Source: Gnetum montanum
Lineage: Eukaryota > Streptophyta > Gnetopsida > Gnetales > Gnetaceae
Assembly: GCA_015680685.1 (NCBI GenBank)
Contig: MNCI01024020.1
Location: forward strand, 749,895-813,894
DNA length: 64,000 nt
Direction of reading: 5' to 3'
Below, piece after piece: positions 10,621-23,600 of the stretch. Every line of letters begins with the position of its first letter. Positions within the stretch are counted from its first letter, which is position 1. The position numbers and the translations under genes are program-made. Under the pieces are notes generated by a model. It did not search any database. It was not told the DNA's origin and saw only the letters and a list, made by a program, of their open reading frames with translations.

Positions 10621-13324
10621 TCATCATCCTTGCCTTGTCCCAACAAAATAAAGTTGACTACATGAGTTCTTTTCCACCATTCGTCTCTATGAATAGCTAA
10701 ATTTTTGTTTATTTGTCTTGCAGGTCATTTTTGAAGATGCAGCAAACCCTTGCCCATTTTTAAAAAGGGAAAGTTTCCACAATTTTTTAATTTCTTTGCA
10801 AATAAGAATTATAATATTAAATTTTAATTAACTTAGCAATTATATAATTCTACAAATTTCTTTGTTGTCTTCTGGTTATTTACATTTCAATCTCTCTTAG
10901 TTATTTGCATTTTAGTGATACCTTTGTAGTTTGTGTATCTTTTTGAAATTTTAATATTAGTGTTTTGCAGTGCTACATGTTCTTATCATTTACAGTTACC
11001 ATAACATTTTTGTTTATACCATTAACCAATGAAACAGGCCCAAATGGTCTGCCCCTTCACAAGGATTTATGGAAATGTTTGCAATATGAGTAAGGTTATA
11101 TATCTTGAAAATTACTTCTTATTGAATCATTGATACTTTAACAATGAGGTGTTAGATTAGTGGTATAAGCCTTACCTTGGTAACCTCAAGTGATAGGTAC
11201 AATAAAATAATTCTGAAAGTAGTCAAATACATTCAAATAGTCCCAACAGCCTTAAATTAAAAATTTCATACTATCACCAGTTTTTTATCCACAACTCTCT
11301 TTTCTGATTTTCTGTTGTATTTTAGCTGCAGTTACGTTGCTGCGTTGATTACAAAGTTATTGATTTGTTAATTCATACAGCTTTCAATCATTAAATTACA
11401 AGATTCTGCTATGATCCTAGAGCATTGTTCTACCTAACGCTTAACAGGCATACAGAAATATGGTTATTCCTCTACTAATTGGAATTACAACTAAATACAA
11501 CATATGAGATACTGACATGAAGACCAAGGAAGGAAGGAAGCATGAGAGCCGATGGAAGGAACCTTTAAATAACCATTCTGATCATGCATTGATGGATAAT
11601 GCAGATTGGCAAATTGAGCTAAGTTAGCAGAGAGGTCAAGCCTTTTATGCTAAATATGAATTCAAATTTAAATAAGGAAAACATTGTTAATCAAAGCATA
11701 TAAAGTTCATATTTTGATGTGCAAAATTGATCATATTTTGATGCGCAGAAAAGATCAGGATTATTTTAATAAATATATGGACAAGAAGGCTGGCACGATT
11801 CAACCTAAGGGTTTCTTCAAACCAACATCAAAATATGCTAAAATAATAGAAATGATATTTGAAGTAAAGAAAATAAAAAGGAACACAAATAATGTAGCTT
11901 TGATAGCTTTTAAAGTTCTAGCCTTCAATAGGATAGAGAAGCTTGCATTGTACCACTATATCTCAAGGCAATTGTAAGTTGGGACAGTACAAAAATATAT
12001 TACTACTTTGATAACTCTGCTGAAAATAAATGATAGTACACAGGAACATTCAAAAACCAAACATAATACAACCTCCCAAGACTAGTCTAACAGATTCCAT
12101 AAGGACAACCTGTTTCACATAAATAAAAGTAACCATAAATAATAGCAACAACTTTGATAACAGTGTAATATTAAAAATTATAAAAGAATTCAACAAGTTA
12201 GGCAGCCAGTTAAAAAGGCTCATAGCCAGTTAAAAAGGCTCATAAAACTGAGCATACATTGAAATTCCAAAATAAAATAAAATAAAACTTCTCATGGTTA
12301 ATTTCAAAAAGTTGAGTATCATACTTAAGCAATTAAAGAATATATATTCAATGTGTTGTAGAAGAAGGCTTTCCAAAGTTAACATTCAATCTTATCGTGA
12401 AAAAAAAAAAAACAAAATGCAAGTTATGCATGGTACAGTGTTCATACGTTATCACATCAAATATAATATTTAATAAAGATTTTACAAGTTGAATGTTGGA
12501 CATGTGGGTGGTGTAGTTGATAATCACGGCCCGTTCAAGTCAAAGTTCAAACACAATTATGGAAATATACATCCTTTTCAAAGTCTCTGTCAATTGAAAC
12601 ATCTGCAGTTCAAATAAAGGCTCAGTCATAGAGATAGAGATAAAGATGGGTTTCCTCTAATTCAGATGAACATATAAGATGAAATTAAACAACATTGTTC
12701 AGCTAATGCAAGCTTGGATGGCTGGGGTTGACCATGAATCCTGATTTATACTAAATTGCTTTTGTGCATGTCCACAATGCTCTGGCTGACCTCAATTTCT
12801 AATAAAAACAGAAATCAATTTCACCTTACAAAAGTTCAGAACCCATATAATTGAGAGAATCAATATCTTGAAATTCAAAATCTTTCTGTATAAGCATACA
12901 TTATCAGGGAAAGATATTTAATGTCTAGTAAACAGAGTCAAAAAAAAAAAAAGGAGATGAAAGTCTCAGCCTACAACCAAGCATGAGGGTTAACATAATA
13001 ACATTTCAAATTCTATAACTGACATATATGGCTAGAAACATGAATTCAATCCCTCTCTATTCTAACTTACCTGCACTGAAACATGTTACATTATAGCTAA
13101 TTAAATTTGGTTGTCTTACTTTAAGGCCAAAACAATACAGCTTCTTGGCAAAAACACATGAATAAGTACTCATTGATAATGCAGTTTTGGTAAAGTCAGT
13201 GATTTCTTTTGGATCTTAAACAAATAGACCTCACGAAACACAAGATTAAAATACCTAATCATAAAGATTCAGTTGACTCCAAACGCCTTAAAAACTTGAT
13301 AATTTTTGAAGCTACATTAACATA
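10621..13324. other. Intergenic DNA with one 97-codon ORF of unknown status
   Basis: Mostly stop-rich. An ORF at 11684-11977 plus is Lys-rich and hydrophilic with no recognised motif, and is probably chance. No splice-consistent exons were seen. Confidence 0.5.
12204..12243 (+). repeat. 20-bp perfect tandem duplication
   Basis: AGCCAGTTAAAAAGGCTCAT occurs twice head-to-tail with no change, indicating recent slippage. Confidence 0.95.
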
Positions 13325-13572
13325 AGGGCATGTTTGGTTACCCAATTCTTTGGGTGCTGTTTGTACATCATCCACTCATCATATTTAGAAAATTGTTTAA
13401 CTTCGGTTCATTCTTTACCTAGATGATTCATTTGATTCATGTTACCTTATCATTTCGTTTTTTCAGATTCTATTCAAATTTCACTGCAAAAAGTGTAATT
13501 GCCTATGGAGCCATGAACCCAACATCTTTTCATATTCAACATTCAAGAATTCACACAACCAAAGAGGCCCTA
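13325..13572. mobile_element. MITE with about 26-bp terminal inverted repeats
   Basis: The left end AGGGCATGTTTGGTTACCCA... and the right end (reverse complement TAGGGCCTCTTTGGTTGTGT...) pair over about 26 bp, both ending in GAATTCTT/CAATTCTT. The unit is about 248 bp without coding capacity. The GGGC-TGTTTGGTT ends and TAA/TAG flanks fit a Tourist/PIF-Harbinger MITE, although a hAT MITE is possible because the duplication is imperfect. Confidence 0.65.
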
Positions 13573-13790
13573 GGTGTACAATGCAAATGGAACTCAATAA
13601 GTTAATTTAATAAATACAGGCAGCAGACCTCAAGAAAATTCTAGTCTCATCTAGCATCAAGCAATGCACAGTGCTAAAAACATTTTAACAGTTTTACTAA
13701 AATTGAGGAAGCAAAACAGCTAATTTAAACATCTATATATCATCCTACTTCAAATAAAAACATTAAATATTTTGCTTTAAAGATCACACC

Positions 13791-13904
13791 TTATGCCCTG
13801 TGCTGTAGAACATATTCATCAAACCTGGCAGCATCCGCCTTGATCTGAATAATGCACTTCTTCTTGGCTACAGCATTCAAATGCATTCGAATCCACTCCT
13901 TCAT
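13791..13904 (-). CDS. Small hypothetical ORF or exon, 37 codons
   Basis: Starts with MKEWIRMHLNAV and ends QHRA before TAA; basic and amphipathic. A potential acceptor (GATCAG) sits immediately before the ATG. Upstream on the same strand (13910-14080) another open stretch contains RQECGKSRFEEDLVR and is unusually GC-rich for this region. These could be exons of a small host gene, but I do not recognise the product and the ORF is short enough to be chance. Confidence 0.25.
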   Translation of the reverse strand: MKEWIRMHLNAVAKKKCIIQIKADAARFDEYVLQHRA

Positions 13905-14310
13905 CTGATCAAACCAACCCTAACATCATTTTTTTCTTTCTCAGCAACGTCACTGGTTCTCACAAGGTCTTCCTCAAATCGCGACTTGCCACATTCCTGT
14001 CTCAAATTGTGCCGTTTGACGTATTTAGGTCTTGAATTTCCCACTGCCAGGGAGAATGAAGCTTTATCAGAAGATTCTTCCTAATATTGCTACTATGAAA
14101 AAAGTAACAGACAAACAACCACCACTTATTCCCTCTTCTTTCGTTAATGTCAAGGAAAATAACAAAACGAATGCAATGACATCCGCTGATTTAACGTTTC
14201 GCCAGCGCGAGGACATTTCAAAATTTGCAGAGAAAGAGCCCCTGCTTCTTCTGCTTGTTGTTGCTCCATTGCAGGAATCGTTTTTTCACCCCCGCCTGCG
14301 CTAGTTTCGA

Positions 14311-15015
14311 AAATCTTCTAAGCCAATGATCGAGATCACGCTGTGTCATTTAAATTTCAAATTGAAATCAAGAAGAATTGCAGGGCGTGAATGTAAGGGC
14401 ACTAAAGCCCTACGATTTACCACGTGAAGTAAAGGTCATCACCGGTAGGCTTAGTAATGCTTATCACGTTAAACGGGTCTTACAAGGAACGGCAGACTTT
14501 TACCTTTTAACTTAGTGAGAAACCTCCTCGGATTTTTAACTTAGAAACTCATTAAAAATAATTAAACTTTGTTTTGTTAATAGTAGTATTGTAACCTTAG
14601 CATAGTCATAGCATGAAGAAAGTGCATGGGGAAGGTGGAGATGGGATGGAAGGAGTATATGAAGGTAATTTTATTTTTCTTATAGAATATTTACCTTTAA
14701 GATACAATTTAAAACTTTATAATTAATACCAACTAAATACCATGTTATATTGTTAGTTGATAAAATTAATATATTTATTATAGTACTTTGTGAATGTTAT
14801 CAGATGCACATAGTTGTTCTATATCCAAGTGCAAGTTGCAACTTGTGAAATCATAGAAAACTCTTGAATATCATTCCTAAAATCAATGCTAGTAAACATA
14901 AAGATACCATAGAAAACGATTTAATAAAACCTCTCAAAAACAAATAGGAGATAATAGAAAGAGACTAAATGATAGTAAGCTAAGTTGCACAATGCAACTA
15001 TTTTCAAAGAAACTC
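14311..15015. other. Intergenic DNA, nothing recognised
   Basis: No motif or element end was found. It leads into the LINE relic. Confidence 0.5.
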
Positions 15016-16110
15016 TAATTGCACAATGGGAGTATATGGTTAGCAAAATGGCATTGTTGGATGAAATCCATGAACAAAATAAAGAAATTCTTCAAAGGGT
15101 ATTAGCCCTCGAAAATAAATAAAGATGAAATTTGTAATCGCATAAGTTTTGAAAGAGCAAGATGAAAAAAAGGGAAAAAGAAAAAATTTGTGTTTTGTAG
15201 GCATTATAGAGATAAAAGGGTGAAACAAATGAAACTTTATTTAAGAAAGTTGGAAAACTTATAGATGATATGCATATAACTTCTCCAAAAATTCATAAAG
15301 TTTTTAGGGTTACAAGGTGAATGTCATGAAAAGACCTAACATATAATTGTTAAGTTTTAAGATATAGAAGATAGAGTGCCTGTTTAGAGACATCAAAGCC
15401 ACATAAAGCAAATTGAGAATAGGAAAAACATTTAGATAAATAAGGATCTTACTCAAAAGGAATTTGCACAAAGGGCTGAACCATGGAAAAAGGTTAAGGT
15501 AGCTTATTAACAAGGTTTGGTAGCATTCTTAAATACTAGCACTATGGTAGTCATTACAAATAAGAAGTATTTTAAAAATTATTCAAAAAATGTATAGGCC
15601 CTTTAAGGTCTGGATTTCCTAACATTGATGGTAGAATTGCAAATAAAGTTGCTTTTTAAACTAGTATTAGCTTCTTTGATAGGTTTGATATTTTTGGTTT
15701 TCTTGAAACTTGGGAAGATGTTGGTTCTATAGAGTTTATAATTCTTGGATTTATTAAATTTTTTGCAAAGAATACAAGAGTAGGATGAAGAGGCAGGCCT
15801 TCTAAGGGCATTGTAGTGTAGCTATTGAAAATTGTGTACTTTTAGAAAGAATTGATGATCATAAACAATATACTTGGCTAAAAATCCTATGTCAACATGG
15901 TTGTGATTTCATTGTCATATGCTATTTTGCTCCTAGAGATGTTATATTATATGATTCTATAGAGCTATCCTATGATTTTCCTTTTTAGTTCTTAGGCAAA
16001 GATATTGTAGAATTTGCAACAAAAGGCTTAGGATTTATTTGTGGAGGTTTTAATGCAATGATTGGTTGAGAGCAAACAAAAATTATTTGTGGGGATTTTT
16101 ATGCATGACA
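15016..16110 (+). pseudogene. LINE relic: ORF1-like tail and endonuclease domain
   Basis: Decayed reading frames on the plus strand show first a coiled-coil-like start (LLDEIHEQNKEILQRVLALE, about 15050). A nucleic-acid-binding ORF1-type segment follows (HQSHIKQIENRKNI, then INKDLTQKEFAQRAEPW near 15440). Then comes an apurinic-type endonuclease domain: DIFGFLETWEDVGSIEF near 15690, a glycine-rich GRP segment near 15800, YDSIELSYDFPF near 15950 and FICGGFNAMIG near 16040, where intact elements have a GDFNAR-like motif. Many stops and frameshifts; no RT is present because the element D LTR starts shortly after. LINE identity is from family motifs. Confidence 0.7.
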
Positions 16111-16363
16111 CATCATCATGTTGAACATATACATGCACCAAAGTCCACCATTCCTTTCTCTAAGAATATTTTTTTTTCACCTCATATTCACTATCACTTA
16201 GCCATGTAATTTTAAGTCATTAGCCTTAGTTTCCTTGACATTGCTTTACCATTCATACCTCATACAATGATAAGGTTGAGCCAAATTTTAAACTAACATC
16301 ACCTCTACAACGCAACCTTTCTATTAAAAATCTCAAGTTGCATAAACAAAAATGTTCCACACA

Positions 16364-17203
16364 TGATGAATGGTAGGTACCCCTACATCACACCATATGA
16401 ATCACAAGCATTCATGCATGATCTAGTCAAATTCTATGAATGGGACTAGTTATGGTATCTAGATTGTTAAGCATTGATCATAGGACATTGTCTTCCCACT
16501 TGGACTAGTGGTAGCTTTGTCATGTATGGTTTAGTCCAAAGTAAGGCATAGGATAATTGATGTTGTTAGGCCCTTATTACTCTTAGCAATAAACATAATT
16601 GAGAATGATCATCTGGTCCTGACTTAACATAAATGCCTTGGGCTCATGTAACTGTTACTGGGTTACCAAGCATTATGCTACTGGGTGAACCAAGCAATAA
16701 CACTATTGGGATTACCAAACGATTACACTTAAATGCTCAAAACTAGTCGTACCCATTCTTCTTTACTGATGAACAAGTAAGTAAAGTACTTGGAAATGTA
16801 AATGATTAAACTAATAAAACAATAAAAGCTATGCTAAGTAAAATAGTAAAACTAAGTGGATGTTGCAATGATAAAAAGCAATCTGAATCTTTATTTCCTG
16901 ATATGAACTGTGCCCAAGTAAACTTCACTCTAATAAAGATTCCATACAACTACTTAACACCACATTGTGGGCATTCACTCTATTGTTAAAATTACAAAAC
17001 AAAATTGCAAGAATCTACCTAAGGGTGGACTAAAAGTTCTTTGGATCCATGCATCCAAGTGTTGTATTTATCAATTGCACACATCCCATGATATTGAATA
17101 TATGACATCGTTGATACAATATCATTGATGGATAAAAATTGACTTTTCATCAAACAGATGCGATATAGCATCAACGATATCCTAGCCAACTGATGATTCA
17201 TCT
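16364..17203 (-). mobile_element. 3' LTR of element D
   Basis: Begins TGATGAATGGTAGGTACCCC and ends ...GATTCATCT, a diverged form of the family LTR. The minus-strand polarity follows from the palindrome-rich end at about 17085-17190 and from the PPT-like sequence at its right boundary. It is closest to the LTR at 2937-3785. It is the outermost recognisable layer of the transposon nest, and element A lies about 700 bp inside D. Confidence 0.8.
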
Positions 17204-17908
17204 TACCCCCACAATTAACTAAAAACTCATCCTTGAGTGAACAAAAGGAAAAATAAGTTCCTTACAAAATATTGGGAAGGTATGGGATTATTGACTAACT
17301 CTAACTACTGACTGACTTTGAGTGTCATAGTTGTGTGTATAAAAATGACATAGTTACATGAAAAAAAAAACAAAATTTGAAGTGGCTTGATGTAGTTCAT
17401 ATTTTGGGTAGTGATGGCTCTTCCATTGGCTTCTTTCCTTTGTCACCAAGCTTTTGAAAAGTTTCTTCTCTTTTGTCCCTATTTTCTTTTTCCATATGTC
17501 CTTTCTATTGAGTATGACACAAAGACTCTTTTAATTTTCACTGTAGCATCAACCTATTTGTTTTGCTAGAATTGGTAGGTTTTTCCTAAGTTCCATTCAT
17601 TGCTATTGATTAGTATGGGCCATAAAGGAGANNNNNNNNNNNNNNNNNNNNNNNNNNNNNNNNNNNNNNNNNNNNNNNNNNNNNNNNNNNNNNNNNNNNN
17701 NNNNNNNNNNNNNNNNNNNNNNNNNNNNNNNNNNNNNNTTAATCAAGAGCTTAGGATTACCAAAACGTTTTCATTGGTATTCAATTGTTCATAATTCTTC
17801 TCATACTCTTGGTTAGATCAAGTTCTTATCATCTTATGATTATAGAGTTAGAAAAATTTGCAAAAAGGAACCCCTTAAATGTTATATTATTTAGTTACTT
17901 ATGACCTT
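17204..17908 (-). mobile_element. Element D internal 3' region with gap
   Basis: Starts with the PPT-like TACCCCCACAATTA and continues AACTCATCCTTGAG, as do elements A (18719) and B (24387) right after their 3' LTRs. The segment 17370-17480 matches the 3' end of element B's accessory ORF (24540-24650), so D belonged to the accessory-ORF type. It is broken at 17908/41306 by insertion of element A. Confidence 0.7.
17632..17738. other. Assembly gap, 107 N
   Basis: Run of N bases inside element D. Confidence 1.
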
Positions 17909-18718
17909 TGATGAGTGGTGAGGTACCCCTACACTCAACCATATGAATATGAGCATCTCACACACGATCCAGTCGAACTCCAAGGACTAAGTGCTTACGT
18001 GCCTTAATGGAACACTTAAGGTTAATCAATCGCTATCTTCCCAAACTTACTTGTATTGTCACGGTTGTATAGTTAAGTAAGCTTGAGGTATATGATTTTT
18101 ATATCTTGTATCTTTTTAATGTCTTATGCTAAGAGGGGAAGGTGAAGAGACTAAGTAACTAACTTTCATTAACTATTTACTAACTAAGTTCTAATTGTCC
18201 TAGCACTAGTATCCGTTCCCACTTGCCACACACACCTTGAACTAGTGCAATGTTGCTAGGATTACGAAATGCTACTCATTACTAGGTTACCAAGTGTTAC
18301 ACATGTGCTCAAAGTGGTCGTATTGAATGCACTTAACTAGGAGAGTAAAGGGTTGAGAGAGATTAATTATCTAGGAAAGCATTTAAACATTTAACGGTAA
18401 TTAAATCCTATTTAGCTTAGTCCACATGTTGTAAGGTTTATTAGAAAGTTCATCTTTATTACCATGCACAAATGTGTGCTCAGGTACAATTTGATCAAAT
18501 AAAGATCCGTTCACTTTAAGACTCCTACTATGGGCACATGGAAATTATTCTAACTATAGAATGATAAAACTACTATAGTTTGGCTAGGGTCTAAGTCTAG
18601 ATGGCTAAAACAAGGAAAGCCGCCTCTTATTTATAAATGTTTCGATAGGCTGTAATATCGCATACGTGATATTGCGTCTTCCCTTATGATATCATGTACG
18701 CGATATCGCAGCTCATCA
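17909..18718 (-). mobile_element. 3' LTR of element A
   Basis: 810 bp, TGATGAGTGG...CTCATCA. Collinear with the 5' LTR at 40499, sharing the GGACTAAGTGCTTAC and TTAAGTAAG(C/A)TTGAGGTATATG blocks that B's LTRs lack. The TATA box is on the minus strand near 18629-18636. Confidence 0.92.
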
Positions 18719-18732
18719 TACCCCCATGACTG
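18719..18732 (-). promoter_or_regulatory. Polypurine tract of element A
   Basis: On the minus strand CAGTCATGGGGGTA directly abuts the 3' LTR (TGATGAG), the expected place for the plus-strand primer. Confidence 0.7.
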
Positions 18733-20618
18733 AATGAAAACTCATCCTTGAGTTCCTTACAACATATTGGGAAGGTATGGGATTATTGACTTGAAAGATA
18801 CTAATGGTGAATGGGGTGACATGTGAACGGATCATCATTACAACACATGACAATATTAGTGTTCATGACAACAAGAGTGAACACTATACACATTTGACAT
18901 CCAGCCTTATTTGGCAACTAAGAGAGAAGAGAGAAAAGAAGAAGACTATTGCTATCGATGCTAAGATTGCGTCTTTCGTTGTTCATCCATAAGCACGCCA
19001 TCCATCTCATTTCTTGCATAACTACTTTAGCACCAATGCATTCCAAGTGTTTCCTCTAGATCCAATCCATTGGTGTATGATTGCCTTCTGCACACACAAT
19101 ACAATCTTATATTAGTAAGGGTAAATGAATCACAATGTAGTTGATACCTTACCTCAGTGTAAGGTCCATTGGCTAAATTGTGATATGGCTAATGCGGATT
19201 TTGGAGGTATAATACTGGTGACTACCCGAGGTGTAGGGGTTAAGAGAAAATCAAAAAAATTGGACCAAGACCCCCATGACTGAGAGTAAACCTCTAGCAG
19301 TGATAGAATGGAAAAAGATAAGGAATAAGAAAGATGGAGAAAAAGAAACAATGACAACGTTGATAAAATGGATGTCAGGGATGGAAATGAACAAAATAAA
19401 AGTTGATTGTAAGAATGTTTAAGGGAAACAAATTAACTGATATACCAAATATAAATGCCAGTGGGTCTTCCCCAAAGTAGGCTTATGCTCTTAATGCCTT
19501 GACAATCCCGCATTCAAAGAGTTTGTAGGCTTTGGAAGTGCCATTTGAAAATAAGAGTTAAAGTCTTAACCACAAGAATTTATCAAAAAGAAAATAATGC
19601 ATCAACAAAAATATGGACTATTAATACAACTAGCAATGAGGTGAAAAATGGAGAAAGAAGGATGGAAAGAAGAGAATGGAATGGAGTCTCAAGAACAAGG
19701 TGGTGTACAACCCCTTGTGTATTAATGGTTAATGTAATTTAGTAGATCTCATTCCAAATCCAGTATCAAACCTCCCACATCCAGTGACTTCACATTAATA
19801 CACTTGGCCAATCCATCCTCTTGAAGTAACAAGAATGCGTCTGCCAAAAAGTCACCACCATTCCGACGAAACAAGAAAGGAGAAAGTAGGAAGTGAGAAG
19901 GGGCCTTAGTTAGAGGGAACATGTTTGTTTAGTTCCATAACCAATGCTTGTAGTCTAGATGATTATTTCATCTAAGGGGCATGCTTTGAATTCTCACTTT
20001 TCACTTATTGTGTTTTTTGTGTATTTTTTTATGCGTGAGAACCACACCATGCAAAGACTTATTACTTTTATTAGCTCAACTTCCCAATAATGGAGCGACG
20101 TCGGAATGTTAAGGAAAACTCAAGAAGAAAACATCCAAGCACCCAAGTGAATGGCCAGCACAAATGCATCAAGTTCCTTTGAAGTCATACCCTTTTCAAT
20201 TCTTAAGTCCTTCCTTAGTTTGAGAAATGCATAGTCACCAATTCATTAATAGTTCTTATTATTGAAGGAAAGGGACTGTATAGTTCCAAGCCAGAAGAGA
20301 ACATAGAAATTCATGGATGTATGGGTGACGTGGACTCATTGCCTGTTATATCAAAAGAACGATACCTTAGTATCAACATCATAACTCAAAGGTAAAAACC
20401 AAACATTAGCAATCAATGGAATACAGTTCATACCATCTTCAGGAGCACTTATTAGGTGATGAACTTAACAAAATAAATAAACATATAACTAAACGAAAAA
20501 GGTATGAATGATGTTGCAAAAAAAAAACAAGAAAAGTTAAAGAAATTTGCAAAACAAAAATGTGTAAAACAAAAACTTAAAAAGGAACTGAGGACCTTGA
20601 TTGATCAGCATAGGTGGC
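18733..20618 (-). mobile_element. Element A noncoding 3' tail
   Basis: No accessory ORF homologous to that of element B is seen. The section near 19455-19510 (GTGGGTCTTCCCCAAAGTAGG) matches 30115-30170 of element B and 42088-42125 of element D, so the three elements share this noncoding stretch. A second PPT-like motif is at 19269-19282. Ends at the duplication GTGGC (20614-20618) where element B entered. Confidence 0.7.
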
Positions 20619-23600
20619 TGATGAGTGGTGAGGTACCCCTACACTCAACCATACGAATATGAGCCTTACACGCGTGATCCACTCAAACTCTGTAGACAGA
20701 CTAGTTGTGGCACCTAGATAGTTAGCCTTAGGTCATAGTTTCATGTCTACCCACCTGGACTAGTATTAGCTTTGTCAAGTATGGTTTATGTTGGCGACCG
20801 TTTGGGACACGACCGCCAACGAGTATCCTCGAACAGGATTTAGGTGCCTGCTGGTCTCTGGCTACACCAAGGCCCAGATACCTCCAAATAACCCAGTAGT
20901 TAATGTGAGTATGTGTGTGTGCTGTTGCGGCGTGCGGTTGTATGAAATGTGACAATTTCGTTGTGTGTGAACTACAAATGACTTTACTTTAAAGAGATTC
21001 AGCCAACTTTGTCCAGTACTGTGAGTTATTGAAAGTTTCCTATTTTGTTCAAACTACCTAGTCTACGCGGTCCCTATAATACCTGCTTGTAACAAATAAA
21101 ATTTTGCATAAACATTTGAGCACAACTCCGCAAATCTACTCCTAATTTTCCCCAGAGAGAGATATAGTTCCACAAGAAAACTAGAAATAGAGCAAGATTC
21201 AATGGAAATAGACAGAAAAGAAAAGAAAGCAGATTTGTGTGGACCTCAAATATTTAAACAAGGTAAAATGACACGAGTAAACACTTCGCAATAAAGCTAT
21301 TCCAAATTCAATATCTACGAATTGTTCAAACCTCCAAGGCTCAACCAAGCAATATCTTCAAGACAATCCTACTGTGCTACCAAAAATCGCTGCGTAAACT
21401 ACCACGTACGAGACTCCACTTTGACTAGACAATAGATGCCAACGATTGCATTCAAACAGAACCTTTAAAAGACTTGACAATTTCTGATTGAAATAACACG
21501 GAAAATCACTTTAAAGATAAAGAAGCTATTCTGGTCCCATCAAAATACCAAAGATTTTCTGAACCCTCTCGGCTACTAAATTGTTCCACGGCGTGACTAC
21601 AAACAGAGGCTCTCTTCCAACAACCCAATAGCAGTTCCCAAACGTTGCACAATAACGAAATTTACTACTAAAATGCTCTCAAGGCTTTTAAACACAAGCG
21701 CTTCTATGGCAAAATTTTAATAGAAATTTCTATCGGGCAACAAGAACAATAAGAGCAATCTAAAAATCCCAAAATTACTTGCCAAGGATGATACTATCTA
21801 AACCACTAGCTAAGCAATTTAAACAAAACAAAAAATGAAATGCATAACTCACAGGACCATGACAAAGAGGCTGAAATCTTTATTCTAGCAAGCCATCTTC
21901 TTTACAAATCTTCTTTACTAATCTTCCAAGTGTGATGATGATGCTCCTTTTTTTCCCCCTTTCCCCTTGACCCTTGAAGCCTATTTATAGGATTCCAAGG
22001 TAGGTAGGGAAGTTACAATTTACAAATATCTCACCTAACTTCTCTCCCAAGTCACTTGGCCAACCAATTAGAAAATTTCTTGCCCAACAAGTTAGGGGGT
22101 TACTTGCCCAACAAGTTAGGTAAGTTACAACAATTTTTGGGTGGTTGCAACCACCAAAGAGATAAAAGAGGTTGACAAGTGGCCTTGGTATTTACAATAT
22201 AAAATTAAAATACAATATATGTCCCTTTATTTTGCTTATTCAAATGAGATGTCAAGTTTAAAATATCAAAAATATCTCAAATATCTTTCCTAACTTCTCT
22301 CTTAAGTAATTAGACTAACCAATTAGAAGATAAGTTAGGAGAAGGTTAGGTAGTTAGGGAGTTAGGAAGTTATGCATAAAATGAGGAGCATTTTATGCTA
22401 ACTTTAATATAATGAGGACTTTATAGGATAATTAAAATTGCAAATCTTCAATGGCATTTAAATAATATATTTCATAACTTGGGATAATTGGAAGCAAGTC
22501 TCTAAATCAAGGTTTCATATTATAGGTATTTCAATGGTCATAATATGTATATATGTTTTGATTATATATATTTTGGTATTTAAACCACCAATACTCCCGT
22601 GAAGTTATAGATTAATGTTTATTTTATATATACCTTGGTGCAAAGTTTGTGAATGTTAGTGGCAAAGTTTGTGGTTAAAACCTTGGTCTTCCCTGGTAAA
22701 AATCGCGCGTCACCGTGGGCACAATCGACTGATTTATATTTTTGTTTTTGCTTTCCAAACCTTTGCACGAAATTAGTAGAACCTGCCACTTACTTTCAAC
22801 TGTTCCGGTGCTAACTCCTGCGATCGCAGATTGTTAAACACGGCCACACCTGCAGAGTTTATCACGCAACACCGACCCTGGCTTTTCTCCTTTGTTTTCT
22901 GCAACTTGAATCTGAATCTATTACAGAAACATTAGCAATTGGCAAGCAAGAACGGATTGAGAACGCAGGCCTTTCTGGTGGTTGCCGTAAATTGTGCAGA
23001 AATATAGGCGGAAGAAGATAATATTGATATTCTCTGTTTCTGTATCTGGCCGCCGTAGCCCCAAATTTCAAACAACGGTTTTAGCAGCAACGCCTCAAAC
23101 CAAAAAAACATTTCTTTTTTCCCTGCAAACGTTTTTGCCCTTTTCTTCTAGATTGTTCAGCAAGAAACTTTGGCTACTGTATTTCCGTTGATGATTTTCT
23201 GACTAAAAAAAAATGGCTCCCATTACTGCGTTTTTGAGAAACAGCAAATGATTCTACTTTCACTTTTGTTCAGGTTCCTGATGAAGCCAAATGAAATTCG
23301 GAATGGAATTAGGACTGCCCAAGTATTTCATTGCTGATCATTTCTTTCTGCCTTGAATTCAAGTTAAACTCATTTGCTTTGGAATCCCCTGTTTTCTTAA
23401 TAAACTTATCTTGCAATTTTCTCCCGTATTCGCGTTCAAAACCTTAGTCTTGCATAAAGAAATCAGTCACTTTCTTCCTGCTTGCCCCGGTAAATTATAT
23501 GAATAATATGACTCTTGATACTTTATTTTTCATCCTTCATTTTCCAAAGGAGCATGATAAATTTTCCTTATCATTAAAACAAATTTATCTTCCTTTAACT

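Noticed and set aside
11684-11977. 97-codon plus-strand ORF as a gene
   Set aside because: No motif, no splice context, Lys/Asn-rich composition as expected from AT-rich DNA.
14413-14425. G-box CACGTG near 14420 as a promoter element
   Set aside because: A 6-bp match without any gene downstream is expected by chance.
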